The position numbers were made by a program, and so were the translations under genes. The notes below the pieces were generated by a model. That model searched no databases, was not told where the DNA came from, and was given only the letters and a program-made list of their open reading frames with translations. A stretch of DNA of 64,000 nt from Cellvibrionales bacterium UBA4435 (GTDB taxonomy: Bacteria > Pseudomonadota > Gammaproteobacteria > Pseudomonadales > Porticoccaceae). Every line of letters begins with the position of its first letter. The first letter of the stretch is position 1. Of the stretch, positions 29,849 to 40,024 are shown one piece after another. The stretch lies in assembly GCA_002390525.1 (NCBI GenBank), contig DGPR01000049.1, positions 1 through 64,000 of the forward strand, in the 5' to 3' direction.

Positions 29849-31213
29849 CTAACGAACAACCAAATACATTGGCCTACCATTGCGACTGATCTGAAGCAGT
29901 ATTGATCTTTCACTCAACTTGATTGCATCGTAGAAGTCACTTAAATCCTGGACTCTTTTTCTATTAACCCCAACTATCAGGTCTCCGGGTCTCAATCCAG
30001 TATAAGCAGCTGGTGAATTAGGCTGCAAATCTGCAACAATTAGACCGCTACTTTTGGGACTTTTTTCTAGCGTGATGCCCTCAAGAAGAGGTGGCATTTT
30101 TCCATCAACCGAAGAAGTTTGTTGCTCCCCAATCCCTACTATTATTTTTTTTGTTTTACCTTCACGAATTAAACTGACTTTTACTTTATCGCCTACTTCT
30201 TTAATTCCGATTTGGCTCCTCAGTTGACCGCCTGAACTAGTTGGCCTTCCATCAATAGCAGTTATCACGTCGCCTGCTTTTAAACCAGCTTTTTCTGCTT
30301 GTGAGTTTTCAGCTACACCAGTTACCAAGACACCCTGCTGTCCATTTTTTAAAGAAAATGCCTGACGTAATTCTGGTGTAATATCTTGAATAGAAATTCC
30401 AAGTTGGCCTCTTTTAACCTCACCTGTTTTAAGAATTTGATCCATACTAGCTTTAGCCATATTTACAGGTATTGCAAAACCAATACCTACATTTCCACCT
30501 GAGGGTGCAATGATTGCTGTGTTAATTCCTATTAAGTCTCCCTTTAGGCTAACGAGTGCACCTCCAGAATTTCCAGGATTAATTGATGCATCAGTTTGAA
30601 TAAAGTTCTCATAGCCTTCTATTCCGAGGCCTGTCCGGCCTAAAGCACTTACTATGCCTGTCGTAACTGTTTGGCCAAGTCCGAAAGGATTCCCTATAGC
30701 TACAACAAAATCCCCTACATCTAACTTATTAGAGTTACCAAACTTGACCTCAGAAAGATTTTTTGCATCTACTTTTAATATGGCGATATCTAGCTCAGGA
30801 TCAACACCTTTAATCTCAGCGGTAAATTCTCGACCGTCAACTAACGATACTCGAACTTCATCAGAACTTTTCACTACATGATAATTAGTCATGATTATCC
30901 CATCAGCAGCATCAACAATTACACCTGAACCTGCGCTTTGTCTTCTTTTACGGGGCTTTTGCATCTCAGGCATATTCCGACCACGCTGGTTAAAGAATTT
31001 CCTAAAGAAGGGATCGTTCATTAAAGGGTTTTGCGCCTGATTGTTTGTTGAGAAAGTGGCAATATTTACTACTGCAGGATTTACCTTTTTTAGCATTGAA
31101 GAAAGAGATGGGAGTTTATTGCCAGAGTCGTCAGATAAGGGAAGTGCGCCGTATGTTTCTAGAGAAAAGCTACAAACAAAAAGCAAAAAAACTAATTTCT
31201 TAAGTAATGACAT
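29849..31213 (-). CDS. degQ: Periplasmic serine endoprotease, DegQ/MucD (HtrA) family
   Basis: Envelope quality-control protease/chaperone. The 454-residue precursor starts with a signal peptide (LLKKLVFLLFVCSFSLETYGA), has the trypsin-like domain with catalytic His in NYHVVKSSDEV, Asp in DIAILKVD and Ser in NPGNSGGALV, then two PDZ domains (about 270-355 and 365-450). I use the ATG at 31213 because GGGGG lies about five bases before it; the TTG four codons upstream lacks such support. DegQ versus DegP/MucD cannot be separated with certainty. Confidence 0.92.
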   Translation of the reverse strand: MSLLKKLVFLLFVCSFSLETYGALPLSDDSGNKLPSLSSMLKKVNPAVVNIATFSTNNQAQNPLMNDPFFRKFFNQRGRNMPEMQKPRKRRQSAGSGVIVDAADGIIMTNYHVVKSSDEVRVSLVDGREFTAEIKGVDPELDIAILKVDAKNLSEVKFGNSNKLDVGDFVVAIGNPFGLGQTVTTGIVSALGRTGLGIEGYENFIQTDASINPGNSGGALVSLKGDLIGINTAIIAPSGGNVGIGFAIPVNMAKASMDQILKTGEVKRGQLGISIQDITPELRQAFSLKNGQQGVLVTGVAENSQAEKAGLKAGDVITAIDGRPTSSGGQLRSQIGIKEVGDKVKVSLIREGKTKKIIVGIGEQQTSSVDGKMPPLLEGITLEKSPKSSGLIVADLQPNSPAAYTGLRPGDLIVGVNRKRVQDLSDFYDAIKLSERSILLQISRNGRPMYLVVR

Positions 31214-31352
31214 TATTGCCCCCAAAATTTAATTAATAAGAATTTATACTTATTCACATAAATAACCATTCTATATAAATATTAAACACAAAACTAAATT
31301 TTTACTGAAAAAACTTATAAAATGCAACTATTATTTTTATGGAGGAGAATTT

Positions 31353-32369
31353 ATGAAAGCTGCAATACTAAAAGATATAAATGGGCCAAATTGCCTAGAA
31401 ATAAAAGATATAAAGATGCCCGAACCTTCATCAGGAGAAGTGCGTGTAAAAATTGTGGCTTCGGCACTAAACAGAAGAGATTACTGGATTACAAGAGGAG
31501 GATACCCTGGCACCAAAACACCATGTATTACTGGTTCAGATGGTGCTGGTGTTATTGATAAAGTTGGTGAGGGTGTAAGTCCCGATATGCTTAAAAAAGA
31601 AGTAGTTCTATATCCAGCTAGGGAATGGGGAGAAAGTGAAATTTATTATGGCCCAAATTTTCGAGTGCTCGGAATGCCAGATCAAGGCACTTTTGCAGAA
31701 TATATTTGCAGCCCTGCAAAAGATGTGTATGCCAAGCCAGAATACCTAAGCTGGGAGGAAGCTGCTGCTATTCCGTTAGCTGGACTTACTGCTTGGCGAG
31801 CAGTTTTTACGCAAGCTGAAGTACATAAAAATCAAAAAGTTTTAGTCACTGGAGCAGGGGGTGGGGTATCAACGTTTATTGTGCTCTGGTGTTTACATAT
31901 AGGGGCTAAAGTTTATGTCAGTAGTAGTAGCAAACAAAAAATTAATGATGCTATAAAACTCGGTGTGACTGCAGGTGAAAATTATAACTTTAAAAGCTGC
32001 TATAAAAAATTATTTGATCAATCGGGTGGTTTTGATGTCGTGATAGATAGTGCTGCAGGTGATTTATTTAATGAAGTGCTCGACACTCTTTTGCCGGGAG
32101 GGCGTTATGTATTCTTTGGGTCTACGGCAGGCCGTCCGCCTGAAGGACTTCCAATGGGGAAAGTATTTTTTAATCATATACGCATCCAAGGGACAACTAT
32201 GGGTAGCAATGCTGAATTCAGTGATATGTTAGATTTTTTGACGAAACATAAAATCAAACCGATTATTGATTCTGTATATCCTCTATCGGATATTATTAAA
32301 GCTCATTGTCAAATGGAAGTATTTGGGCATACTGGTAAAATCGTCCTTTTAAATAATCTCACTGATTGA
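31353..32369 (+). CDS. Quinone-oxidoreductase-like medium-chain dehydrogenase (MDR family)
   Basis: NAD(P)H-dependent oxidoreductase of the medium-chain dehydrogenase superfamily, probably acting on quinones or enones; the true substrate is unknown. The 338-residue protein has the GroES-like N-terminal domain (NRRDYWITRGGYPGTKTPCI with GSDGAGVIDKVGEGV), the Rossmann motif VLVTGAGGGVSTF, and ends with HTGKIVLLN. It lacks the catalytic zinc ligands of classical alcohol dehydrogenases. The ATG is preceded by GGAGGAG. It diverges from the HtrA-type protease and precedes xseB. Confidence 0.85.
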   Translation: MKAAILKDINGPNCLEIKDIKMPEPSSGEVRVKIVASALNRRDYWITRGGYPGTKTPCITGSDGAGVIDKVGEGVSPDMLKKEVVLYPAREWGESEIYYGPNFRVLGMPDQGTFAEYICSPAKDVYAKPEYLSWEEAAAIPLAGLTAWRAVFTQAEVHKNQKVLVTGAGGGVSTFIVLWCLHIGAKVYVSSSSKQKINDAIKLGVTAGENYNFKSCYKKLFDQSGGFDVVIDSAAGDLFNEVLDTLLPGGRYVFFGSTAGRPPEGLPMGKVFFNHIRIQGTTMGSNAEFSDMLDFLTKHKIKPIIDSVYPLSDIIKAHCQMEVFGHTGKIVLLNNLTD

Positions 32370-32429
32370 TATTTGACCGAACGAGTTTCCTCAGCTAATG
32401 TTCAGTATTAAACGACGGGGAGCATAAAA

Positions 32430-32663
32430 TTGACAGAGCCGAACAAAACCATTGATTTTGAAAAAAAATTAAATGCACTAGAAAAAATAGTAGATGATAT
32501 GGAGAGCGGCTCTTTAAGCCTTGAAGATTCTCTCAAGTTTTTTGAAGATGGAATTAAAATTACCCGCGAATGTCAGCAAGCCCTAAAAGATGCTGAGCTA
32601 AAAGTTGAGACATTAACTTCGGGAATAAGTACCCACGAAAAATCCGACGCCGATAAAACTTAA
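32430..32663 (+). CDS. xseB: Exodeoxyribonuclease VII small subunit
   Basis: Small subunit of exonuclease VII, needed with XseA for single-strand DNA degradation. The 77-residue protein has the family core FEKKLNALEKIVDDMESGSL, SLEDSLKFFEDGIKI and CQQALKDAELKVE. The start is TTG (32430) with GGGGAG eight bases before. Its stop overlaps the ispA start as TAATG, giving the common xseB-ispA-dxs cluster. Confidence 0.95.
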   Translation: MTEPNKTIDFEKKLNALEKIVDDMESGSLSLEDSLKFFEDGIKITRECQQALKDAELKVETLTSGISTHEKSDADKT

Positions 32664-33556
32664 TGGAAAACGAAAATTTTGCCAATTTTTTAAAGCATTG
32701 CCAGCAAAGAGTTAACAAAAAGTTAACTTATGTTCTGGATGAAAAAAATGATGATAACAATCTACTTAATGAAGCTATCATTTATAGTGTTTTAAATGGC
32801 GGTAAGCGCTTACGCCCTACGCTAACATACGCTACAGCTGAAGCTATAGGTGAGTTGACGGAAGATACCGACTTTGTAGCCATGGCGGTTGAATTAATTC
32901 ATGCTTATTCTCTAATACATGATGACTTGCCATCAATGGATGATGATAGCCTAAGAAGAAACCAACCGACATGTCATGTTGTTTTTGGCGAAGCTCTTGC
33001 CATACTTGCAGGAGATGCCTTACAGTCTTTAGCCTTTATTCAGCTTACAAAACTCAACAAGGTTTCTCCTGAGATATCTCTAACGCTGATAAGCTCTCTA
33101 GCAAATGCTGCTGGGCCTGAGGGCATGGTTAAAGGCCAAGCAATAGATATTAATTCTGTTAATCGGTTTTTGACACTTGAGGAATTGGAGCTAATGCACC
33201 ATAAAAAAACTGGTGCATTAATTCTTGCAAGTATAATTATGGGTGCTCTATCTACAGGGAAAGCAACTAAATTACAGCTCGACGCTCTAAAAAATTATGG
33301 TATATCTATTGGCTTAGCATTTCAGGTCCAAGATGACATTCTTGATGTTTCAGGTGAGACTAAAATAATTGGAAAAGTAGCTGGCTCAGATCAGGTACTT
33401 AATAAAGCTACTTATGTTAAACTTCTTGGTCTAGATGGCGCTAGAAAAAAAGCGCTACAACTTCACGAATCGGCAATAGCTGCGCTTGAAATTTTTGATG
33501 GTAATGCAAAACAATTAAGAGCGATTGCTGATTATGTTATAAGCAGAAAATTCTAG
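32663..33556 (+). CDS. ispA: (2E,6E)-farnesyl diphosphate synthase
   Basis: Prenyltransferase that makes geranyl then farnesyl diphosphate for quinone and undecaprenyl synthesis. The 297-residue protein has the first Asp-rich motif in HDDLPSMDDD (with the following SLRRNQPTCH), the GGKRLRP substrate region and the second Asp-rich motif in FQVQDDILDV. It overlaps xseB by one base and dxs follows 106 bases later, as in Pseudomonas. Confidence 0.96.
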   Translation: MENENFANFLKHCQQRVNKKLTYVLDEKNDDNNLLNEAIIYSVLNGGKRLRPTLTYATAEAIGELTEDTDFVAMAVELIHAYSLIHDDLPSMDDDSLRRNQPTCHVVFGEALAILAGDALQSLAFIQLTKLNKVSPEISLTLISSLANAAGPEGMVKGQAIDINSVNRFLTLEELELMHHKKTGALILASIIMGALSTGKATKLQLDALKNYGISIGLAFQVQDDILDVSGETKIIGKVAGSDQVLNKATYVKLLGLDGARKKALQLHESAIAALEIFDGNAKQLRAIADYVISRKF

Positions 33557-33662
33557 GCACCCATTATATTTTAAAATAATGATCTCGATTAAGAGGCTCA
33601 TCTAAAATAAATTTACTAGAAATTTAGTGTATTATTATTTTCTCACTGTGGACATGAAATAG

Positions 33663-35567
33663 ATGACAAAAACCTTTGATAGCATACCCCTTGAAAGACC
33701 AGAAACCCCTCTGCTCGATACTATAAATAACCCATCTGAAATGAGGAGTCTTAGTTCAGAGCAATTGCTTATGTTGGCAGATGAGTTAAGGAGTTACCTT
33801 TTATTTAGTGTTGGGCAAAGTGGTGGTCATTTTGGTGCAGGACTTGGCGCTGTCGAATTAACTATCGCCCTTCATTATATCTTTGACACCCCAGAAGATA
33901 AATTAGTTTGGGACGTTGGTCATCAAGCATACCCACATAAAATTTTGACTGGTAGAAGGGAAGAGATTACTACTATTCGCAAGGCTGAAGGATTATCACC
34001 TTTTCCCCATCGACGAGAAAGTAAATATGATACCTTTGGGGTTGGTCACTCAAGCACCTCAATTAGTGCAGCGTTAGGTATGGCTCTTGCCTCAAAGCTT
34101 AAAGAGAAAAATAATAAAACTGTCGCAATTATTGGTGATGGAGCTATGACAGCAGGAATGGCTTTCGAGGCACTCAATCATACCGCCCACACCGATGCCG
34201 ATCTATTAGTTGTGCTAAATGATAACAATATGTCGATTTCACATAATGTAGGTGGTCTTGCTACATATTTTTCTAAAATATGGTCTAGTCGTTTTTACAA
34301 CACAATACGTGAAGGTGGAAAAAAGGTACTTAAGGCAGTCCCTGCTGCTTCTGCGTTTGTAAAAAAGACTGAGGTTCATCTCAAAGCGATGGTTGCCCCA
34401 GGAATTGTATTTGAAGAACTTGGCTTCAATTATATAGGGCCTATAGACGGCCACAATTTACCTCTTCTTATAAAAACTTTAGGTAACTTAAAATCACTCT
34501 CAAGTCCAATTTTACTTCATACTATAACACAAAAAGGTAGAGGCTTCGGCCCGGCAGAATCAGATCCTGTTGGTTACCATGCTTTAAATAAAATTGAATC
34601 AAGCATAACTAAAGACGAACAATCAAAACCAACAAAACAAAATAAGAAGAAATACCAACAAATTTTTGGCGACTGGTTATGTGATATGGCGCATGAAGAT
34701 TTGTCTCTTGTAGCTATAACTCCAGCGATGTGTGAAGGGTCTGGCATGGTTGATTTTTCTCAGCGTTATCCAGACCGTTTTTATGATGTTGCTATAGCAG
34801 AACAACATGCTGTTACACTAGCAGCTGGCTTGGCATGCGAGGGTATTAAACCTGTAGTTGCTATTTATTCTACCTTTTTACAACGAGCCTATGATCAGCT
34901 CATTCATGATGTGGCTCTTCAAGATTTAAATGTACTATTTGCCATAGATAGAGCAGGGCTTGTTGGAGAAGATGGTGCAAGCCATGGGGGTAGCTTCGAT
35001 ATAACCTTTCTCAGATGTATTCCAAATCTCATTATTATGACACCGTCTGATGAAAATCAAACTCGTCAGATGCTTTATACTGGATTTATTCATGATGGCT
35101 GCGCTGCAGTGCGATATCCACGAGGGGTTGGTCCAGGAGTAGAAATAAACAAAAAAATGACTGCTCTTCGTATAGGTAAAGGTGAAGTTGTTCAAGAAGG
35201 GGAGTTAATAGCAATATTAAATTTTGGAGCACTGCTAGAAACAGCTAAGGAGGTAGGCTCTAAACTTAATGCTACGGTTATCGATATGCGCTTTGTTAAG
35301 CCATTAGATGAGGCTCTAATAGAGAAACTATCCAAAGAGAATATTCTGCTAGTGACTATTGAGGATAACGCAATCGCTGGAGGAGCCGGCAGTGCTGTGG
35401 GTGAACACTTAGCTCTTTCAAAGGCAAAAGTGAACATACTTCATATTGGACTCCCAGATAAATTTATCTCTCATGGGAGCAGGAAATATCAATTAAACCA
35501 AGCGGGCTTGGATGCAGAAAATATTAAATTAGCTATCCAAAAAAAGTTGGACTCAATCAACTATTAA
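33663..35567 (+). CDS. dxs: 1-deoxy-D-xylulose-5-phosphate synthase
   Basis: Thiamine diphosphate enzyme that condenses pyruvate and glyceraldehyde-3-phosphate, the entry step of the MEP isoprenoid pathway. The 634-residue protein has the TPP motif [20 protein letters not shown] with [24 protein letters not shown], the catalytic Glu in [17 protein letters not shown], and a C-terminal transketolase domain. It shares the cluster with ispA; together these two supply pathway entry and chain elongation. Confidence 0.97.
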   Translation: MTKTFDSIPLERPETPLLDTINNPSEMRSLSSEQLLMLADELRSYLLFSVGQSGGHFGAGLGAVELTIALHYIFDTPEDKLVWDVGHQAYPHKILTGRREEITTIRKAEGLSPFPHRRESKYDTFGVGHSSTSISAALGMALASKLKEKNNKTVAIIGDGAMTAGMAFEALNHTAHTDADLLVVLNDNNMSISHNVGGLATYFSKIWSSRFYNTIREGGKKVLKAVPAASAFVKKTEVHLKAMVAPGIVFEELGFNYIGPIDGHNLPLLIKTLGNLKSLSSPILLHTITQKGRGFGPAESDPVGYHALNKIESSITKDEQSKPTKQNKKKYQQIFGDWLCDMAHEDLSLVAITPAMCEGSGMVDFSQRYPDRFYDVAIAEQHAVTLAAGLACEGIKPVVAIYSTFLQRAYDQLIHDVALQDLNVLFAIDRAGLVGEDGASHGGSFDITFLRCIPNLIIMTPSDENQTRQMLYTGFIHDGCAAVRYPRGVGPGVEINKKMTALRIGKGEVVQEGELIAILNFGALLETAKEVGSKLNATVIDMRFVKPLDEALIEKLSKENILLVTIEDNAIAGGAGSAVGEHLALSKAKVNILHIGLPDKFISHGSRKYQLNQAGLDAENIKLAIQKKLDSINY

Positions 35568-35584
35568 TTAAAAACTTTAACATA

Positions 35585-37747
35585 TTAAAATTTCCTGCTA
35601 AATGGAGGCAAGTCAGCTAATAGTTTTTCGCCGTAACGCTTAGTTAAAATTCGGCGGTCTAAAATTGTAACCCTCCCAGTATCAGCTTCGCTTCTGATGA
35701 GTCTTCCACATGCTTGATGCAATCTTATCGATGCTTCAGGTAACATTAACTCCATAAAAGGGTTGCCCCCCTGCTCTTCAATCCATTCAGACAGCGTTCT
35801 ATAAATAGGGTCATCAGGCACTGAAAACGGTATCTTTGCAATAATCACATGTCGACAATAATCACCAGGAAAATCCATACCTTCAGCAAAGCTTGCTAAT
35901 CCAAAAATAATACTACCATTATTCTCGTCTATAGCTTGTTTATGGCGACAAACGATTTCGTGATGGGTAAACAGCCCTTGAGTCAATATTTTCTTCTTAA
36001 AATCTCCAGAAAGTCCATCGAAAACTTGATCCATTTGTCGGCGAGAGGAAAATAAAACTAGTGTTCCCTCATTGGAATCAATTAATTGAGGTAATTTTTT
36101 TATGAGGGCGACTGTGTGTGCTGTTGAATCACCTGCATCAACCCCTATATCCGGAATCAGAAGAGAACCTGCGTTGAAAAAATTAAAGGCGCCTTCCACT
36201 GCTTTGCACTCCGAGTTACCGGGCAAACCAACATTTTTTTTAAAATTGTTAAAACTTCCCAGCGTTCTTATTGTAGCTGAGGTGAGTATGGCAGAATAGC
36301 AATGTTTCCATAAATTCATCTGAAGTATACCTCCAGCATCTGTTGGAGAAGAAGATAGGCAGATATCTATATTTCCTAAATTCGACTCTTCAATTGATAG
36401 CCATCTAGCACTTGGAGATCTTTCATGTTGAATTGTCATATCATTGTCCTCAGTTTCTAAATCATGATGAGAACTCTGAGAATAGCTTTGCCATAATTGC
36501 TTAATTGATTCAGCTCTGCCTTGCCAGGAACCTATTTGTTGAAATAACTGCTCTAGATCTAGCCTCGGAATAGGGAAGTGAAGATCATCCATTATATCAG
36601 TTAATTTTTCGGATAGTGTCTTTGTAAGATTGGAAAAAGTATTTAGCTCTTTTGAAATATTTTCAGATATTTCTCTAATCTCATCCCCAGGATCACCACG
36701 AGAAAAGTTAAATAATGACTTACCGACATCATTTTTTTCAATATATTTTTCAAATACAGGGTAGCTTAACCCAATAAGTTTTTCGGATATATCTGCGGCA
36801 TCACCAATTTTTTCAAAGTAGTCTTGTACTATTGGAGCACCCTTAAAAAGTAGGTGCTTTGTTGATATTTGTTTTTTTATCTGACCTAACCAATTTGTTG
36901 TACTTTTTAATCGACATTGACTTGAAAAATGATTAATTGCTGTCGAGCTTATCTTGTGAGCTTCGTCAAAGATATAAATTGTATCTTCTGGAGCTGGTAA
37001 AATAACTCCTCCGCCCAGAGCTAAATCAGCCATTACTAAGTCATGGTTAGCAACAATACATTCAGATTTTTCTATATCATCTCTAGCTTTAAAAAAACAA
37101 CACTTTGTAATATGTCTACACTTTCGTCCTGCGCACTGACTTCGATTGACTGTCAGAGGTCTCCAGTCTATGTCTTCTAAAATATCAGACCAGCTATCTC
37201 TATCACCAAGCCATGTGCCATCGCTTATAGCTTTATCCATTGTGCGATATTTTTTTATTATATTTTCTGAAGGGTTGAAATTAACCTCATCATCAAATAA
37301 AAATACGCCACTCTCTTTTGCCTTAGCCCCATCTAGGCATTGCTCTAGCCTCAGGGGACAGAGATATCGTCCACGGCCTTTTACAAGACTCACACTGTAA
37401 TTCCAATCTGCACTTTTCAGTAACATAGGGATATCCTTATTAACAAGCTGTTCTTGTAACGCAACTGTTCCTGTTGACACAACAACCTGCTTCCCTGTTA
37501 ATCTTGCTAAAGGAAGTGTTGATAATAAATATGCGATAGTTTTACCAGTGCCCGTTCCAGCCTCGACTACGCAAATACCATTATCAGAATTTCTTTGTCC
37601 TGATGCATCTTGCTTTATATTACCAACTGTATTGGCAACTAAAGAAATCATCTGTTTTTGTCCTACTCTTGAACGCAAACTATTGTTTTCTAGAAACTTT
37701 CTATAGCCCTCTTGAATCTTTTTTTGTATATCTATTTCTAGGGTCAT
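35585..37747 (-). CDS. dinG: ATP-dependent DNA helicase DinG-type (XPD-like, Fe-S)
   Basis: 5'-3' superfamily 2 helicase related to XPD, active on D-loops and R-loops in the E. coli relative. The 720-residue protein has Q-motif GQKQMISLVA, Walker A VVEAGTGTGKTIAYL, four cysteines that likely hold a [4Fe-4S] cluster (CPLRLEQC, and further on CAGRKC and KCC), Walker B YIFDEAHKIS, and C-terminal motifs including FGLASFAEGMDFPG and HQACGRLIRSEADTGRV. Length and motif order fit DinG rather than the shorter YoaA. The start overlaps the acyltransferase stop as ATGA. Confidence 0.9.
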   Translation of the reverse strand: MTLEIDIQKKIQEGYRKFLENNSLRSRVGQKQMISLVANTVGNIKQDASGQRNSDNGICVVEAGTGTGKTIAYLLSTLPLARLTGKQVVVSTGTVALQEQLVNKDIPMLLKSADWNYSVSLVKGRGRYLCPLRLEQCLDGAKAKESGVFLFDDEVNFNPSENIIKKYRTMDKAISDGTWLGDRDSWSDILEDIDWRPLTVNRSQCAGRKCRHITKCCFFKARDDIEKSECIVANHDLVMADLALGGGVILPAPEDTIYIFDEAHKISSTAINHFSSQCRLKSTTNWLGQIKKQISTKHLLFKGAPIVQDYFEKIGDAADISEKLIGLSYPVFEKYIEKNDVGKSLFNFSRGDPGDEIREISENISKELNTFSNLTKTLSEKLTDIMDDLHFPIPRLDLEQLFQQIGSWQGRAESIKQLWQSYSQSSHHDLETEDNDMTIQHERSPSARWLSIEESNLGNIDICLSSSPTDAGGILQMNLWKHCYSAILTSATIRTLGSFNNFKKNVGLPGNSECKAVEGAFNFFNAGSLLIPDIGVDAGDSTAHTVALIKKLPQLIDSNEGTLVLFSSRRQMDQVFDGLSGDFKKKILTQGLFTHHEIVCRHKQAIDENNGSIIFGLASFAEGMDFPGDYCRHVIIAKIPFSVPDDPIYRTLSEWIEEQGGNPFMELMLPEASIRLHQACGRLIRSEADTGRVTILDRRILTKRYGEKLLADLPPFSRKF

Positions 37748-38889
37748 TTCTTTTTATCAATATTTTGTAATATTGGATTAGCATACATCTCAAGGATAAT
37801 TTTTTGGCATACAGGATCAAGGGCTTCTATTCTTTTATTAAATTCATCGGTTATTTTGGTCCAATCACACTGAAGTTTAGCTGCCATCTCCTTAGTTATA
37901 TCATTAGATTTATGTAGCTTATGGTAAGCCAAGAGGTTGGTCGCATGTGGTTTATAGTTTCTGATAATTTGTTGGTCAATAGAGAGAGCAGCCTCATCAG
38001 CGGACATGAAGTCTATTTTTAGGGGGTCCCCGAAAGCTATATGTACTGCGCCTTTTCGCCCAACGATGCCTTTATATATACTAAAGAAATCTTCATCCTC
38101 ATTTTTTTCATAAGATCCTGTTTTATATTTTTCAGCTAGCTCCATACTCTTATCAATATCAAGGGGATCAAATTCATATGAAATAGATACTGGCACAATA
38201 TTTAGCTCGCTCAAGGCAGCTCCAAAGGTTTGAGATTTTTCTTTGCTTAGGTTTAACATTTTCAGTAGAGCTGGTTCCGTTCTGTCTAGACCATTCTTTG
38301 CTCGTCCCTCACGTTGTGCTATCCAAACTGAAGACTTATCCTCAATCAAAGAATATCGAATATAACGAGACAATTTAGTTAAAGCTGTAAGTTTTTCTCT
38401 TCGCCCTTGTACAGATCTCTTAACAACGAAACTTTTATTAACGCGAGCCAAATCAGACACAAATTCTTTTTTAAGTAGATTATCGCCTATAGCTATTCTT
38501 ACCGTATCCCTGCCGTCGTCGATCAAGGCTACATTTAAGAAAGCTGGATCCATCGCTATATCCCTGTGATTGCTTATATAAAGATAAGGTTTTTTTCTTT
38601 CTAATTTTTCAAGGCCACTAATGGTCAAAAAGCTATCAGTCTCTATCAGTAGTTTTCCAAAACTTACTCTCATAGCCTTATGAAGATCGCTTACCTTTTT
38701 GATTTTTGAAAATGCTAATCGCAACGTATAAGAAATGATGGGTCTAATTAGCCAAGGCAGCCAGCGATGTAATCTCGGGTACTTAATAGACAACAATATA
38801 TCTATGAATTCTGAATTATTAGAAAGTCTAGCTAAAACAGTACTCACCTCACTGTCGAAATAAGGTCTAATATCGTCAAATTCATTCAT
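37744..38889 (-). CDS. PlsC-like 1-acyl-glycerol-3-phosphate acyltransferase family protein
   Basis: Membrane-associated acyltransferase of the glycerolipid family; likely phospholipid or related acylation, substrate not known. The roughly 381-residue protein has the catalytic block YISNHRDIAMDPAF, where His is followed by Asp at +2 and +6 rather than the usual HX4D, the loop IAQREGRAKNGLDRTEPALL, and an upstream hydrophobic, basic stretch near residue 40-60. I recognise the NHRDIxMD form as a distinct subfamily. ATG at 38889 is preferred over TTG at 38895. It overlaps dinG by four bases, a link with no obvious functional logic. Confidence 0.8.
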   Translation of the reverse strand: MNEFDDIRPYFDSEVSTVLARLSNNSEFIDILLSIKYPRLHRWLPWLIRPIISYTLRLAFSKIKKVSDLHKAMRVSFGKLLIETDSFLTISGLEKLERKKPYLYISNHRDIAMDPAFLNVALIDDGRDTVRIAIGDNLLKKEFVSDLARVNKSFVVKRSVQGRREKLTALTKLSRYIRYSLIEDKSSVWIAQREGRAKNGLDRTEPALLKMLNLSKEKSQTFGAALSELNIVPVSISYEFDPLDIDKSMELAEKYKTGSYEKNEDEDFFSIYKGIVGRKGAVHIAFGDPLKIDFMSADEAALSIDQQIIRNYKPHATNLLAYHKLHKSNDITKEMAAKLQCDWTKITDEFNKRIEALDPVCQKIILEMYANPILQNIDKKK

Positions 38890-38934
38890 AATCAAAATGG
38901 CTTTTCTATTTATATAGGTAGTATATTTTATAAG

Positions 38935-39942
38935 CTAGCGGTGGTTATGCCATGGCACATCTGAAGAGCTTTTCTTTACTAAATGCACAACATCTAAAAT
39001 CATCGCAAATAAAGCCATGCGGACAAGCAAACCGTTATCTGTCTGGCGAAAAATAGCCAAATTTGGATTATCATCTAGATCTTTGTCTAGCTCATTAGCT
39101 TCTTTTCTTGAATCCCTAGGCATCGGATGCATAATTACTGTATTAGGCTCACAATGGGCGGTGTAGACAGCTTGATTTAACCTAAACTTCCCACGATATA
39201 GATCAGCTTCATCTTTGTTAGTAAATCTCTCTTCTTGAATTCTAGTAGAATAAACGATATCTACATGAGATATACTTGATTCAATTTTTTCTGACTCGAT
39301 AACTGATAATCCATTACTTTTCATCTCTTCTACGATATCTTTTGGCATAGACAAGTCTTTTGGTGAAACAAGCTGAACAGAAATATTTTTATAGAGCATT
39401 AATAGCTTACTAAGCGAATGAACTGTTCTTCCATGCTTTAGATCTCCAACCATAGCAATACGAAGTCCATCAATTTTTCTTCCTGAGGCTTTAAGCTCCT
39501 TCTCTATAGTATATAAATCTAATAAAGCTTGACTAGGATGCTCATTACTACCATCACCACCATTAATTAATGGAACTCGACTGCTCTTAGCAAACTCAGC
39601 AACTGATCCGGATTTAGGATGTCGCATACATATAATATCGCTGAAACCTGAGAGTACTCTTGCTGTATCATGTAAAGATTCTCCTTTAGCTAAAGCTGAA
39701 AGTTCCAGTCCTACCGTCTCTCGCACATCCCCACCTAAAAGATTAAATGCACTGCCAAAACTTATGCGAGTTCGAGTGCTTGCTTCAAAAAACATATTCC
39801 CAAGAATGGCCCCTTCGAGAACTCGTGTTCTTTTTTGCCTTTGGGCATAGGGCTCCATATCGTCAGCAACACGAAAAATATTATCAATATCAGCTCTTTC
39901 AAACTGGCTTATGGAAAGAACACTTTGACCTTTAAGTTTCAC
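38935..39942 (-). CDS. pyrB: Aspartate carbamoyltransferase catalytic subunit
   Basis: Joins carbamoyl phosphate and aspartate in the committed step of pyrimidine synthesis, using the product of carAB in this window. The 335-residue protein has the carbamoyl-phosphate loop FFEASTRTRISFGSAF, GGDGSNEHPSQALLDLYTI, and MVGDLKHGRTVHSLSKLL. The start is GTG (39942-39940). No pyrI regulatory subunit or pyrC-like partner lies next to it, so it may be unregulated or have a partner elsewhere. Confidence 0.95.
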   Translation of the reverse strand: MKLKGQSVLSISQFERADIDNIFRVADDMEPYAQRQKRTRVLEGAILGNMFFEASTRTRISFGSAFNLLGGDVRETVGLELSALAKGESLHDTARVLSGFSDIICMRHPKSGSVAEFAKSSRVPLINGGDGSNEHPSQALLDLYTIEKELKASGRKIDGLRIAMVGDLKHGRTVHSLSKLLMLYKNISVQLVSPKDLSMPKDIVEEMKSNGLSVIESEKIESSISHVDIVYSTRIQEERFTNKDEADLYRGKFRLNQAVYTAHCEPNTVIMHPMPRDSRKEANELDKDLDDNPNLAIFRQTDNGLLVRMALFAMILDVVHLVKKSSSDVPWHNHR

Positions 39943-40024
39943 TTTTACCCCAAAGATAAAAATTTAATTTTAACTATTTTAGCGACTTTACTGCGCGCTA
40001 ACCAGTAACTTATTAAATGAAAGT

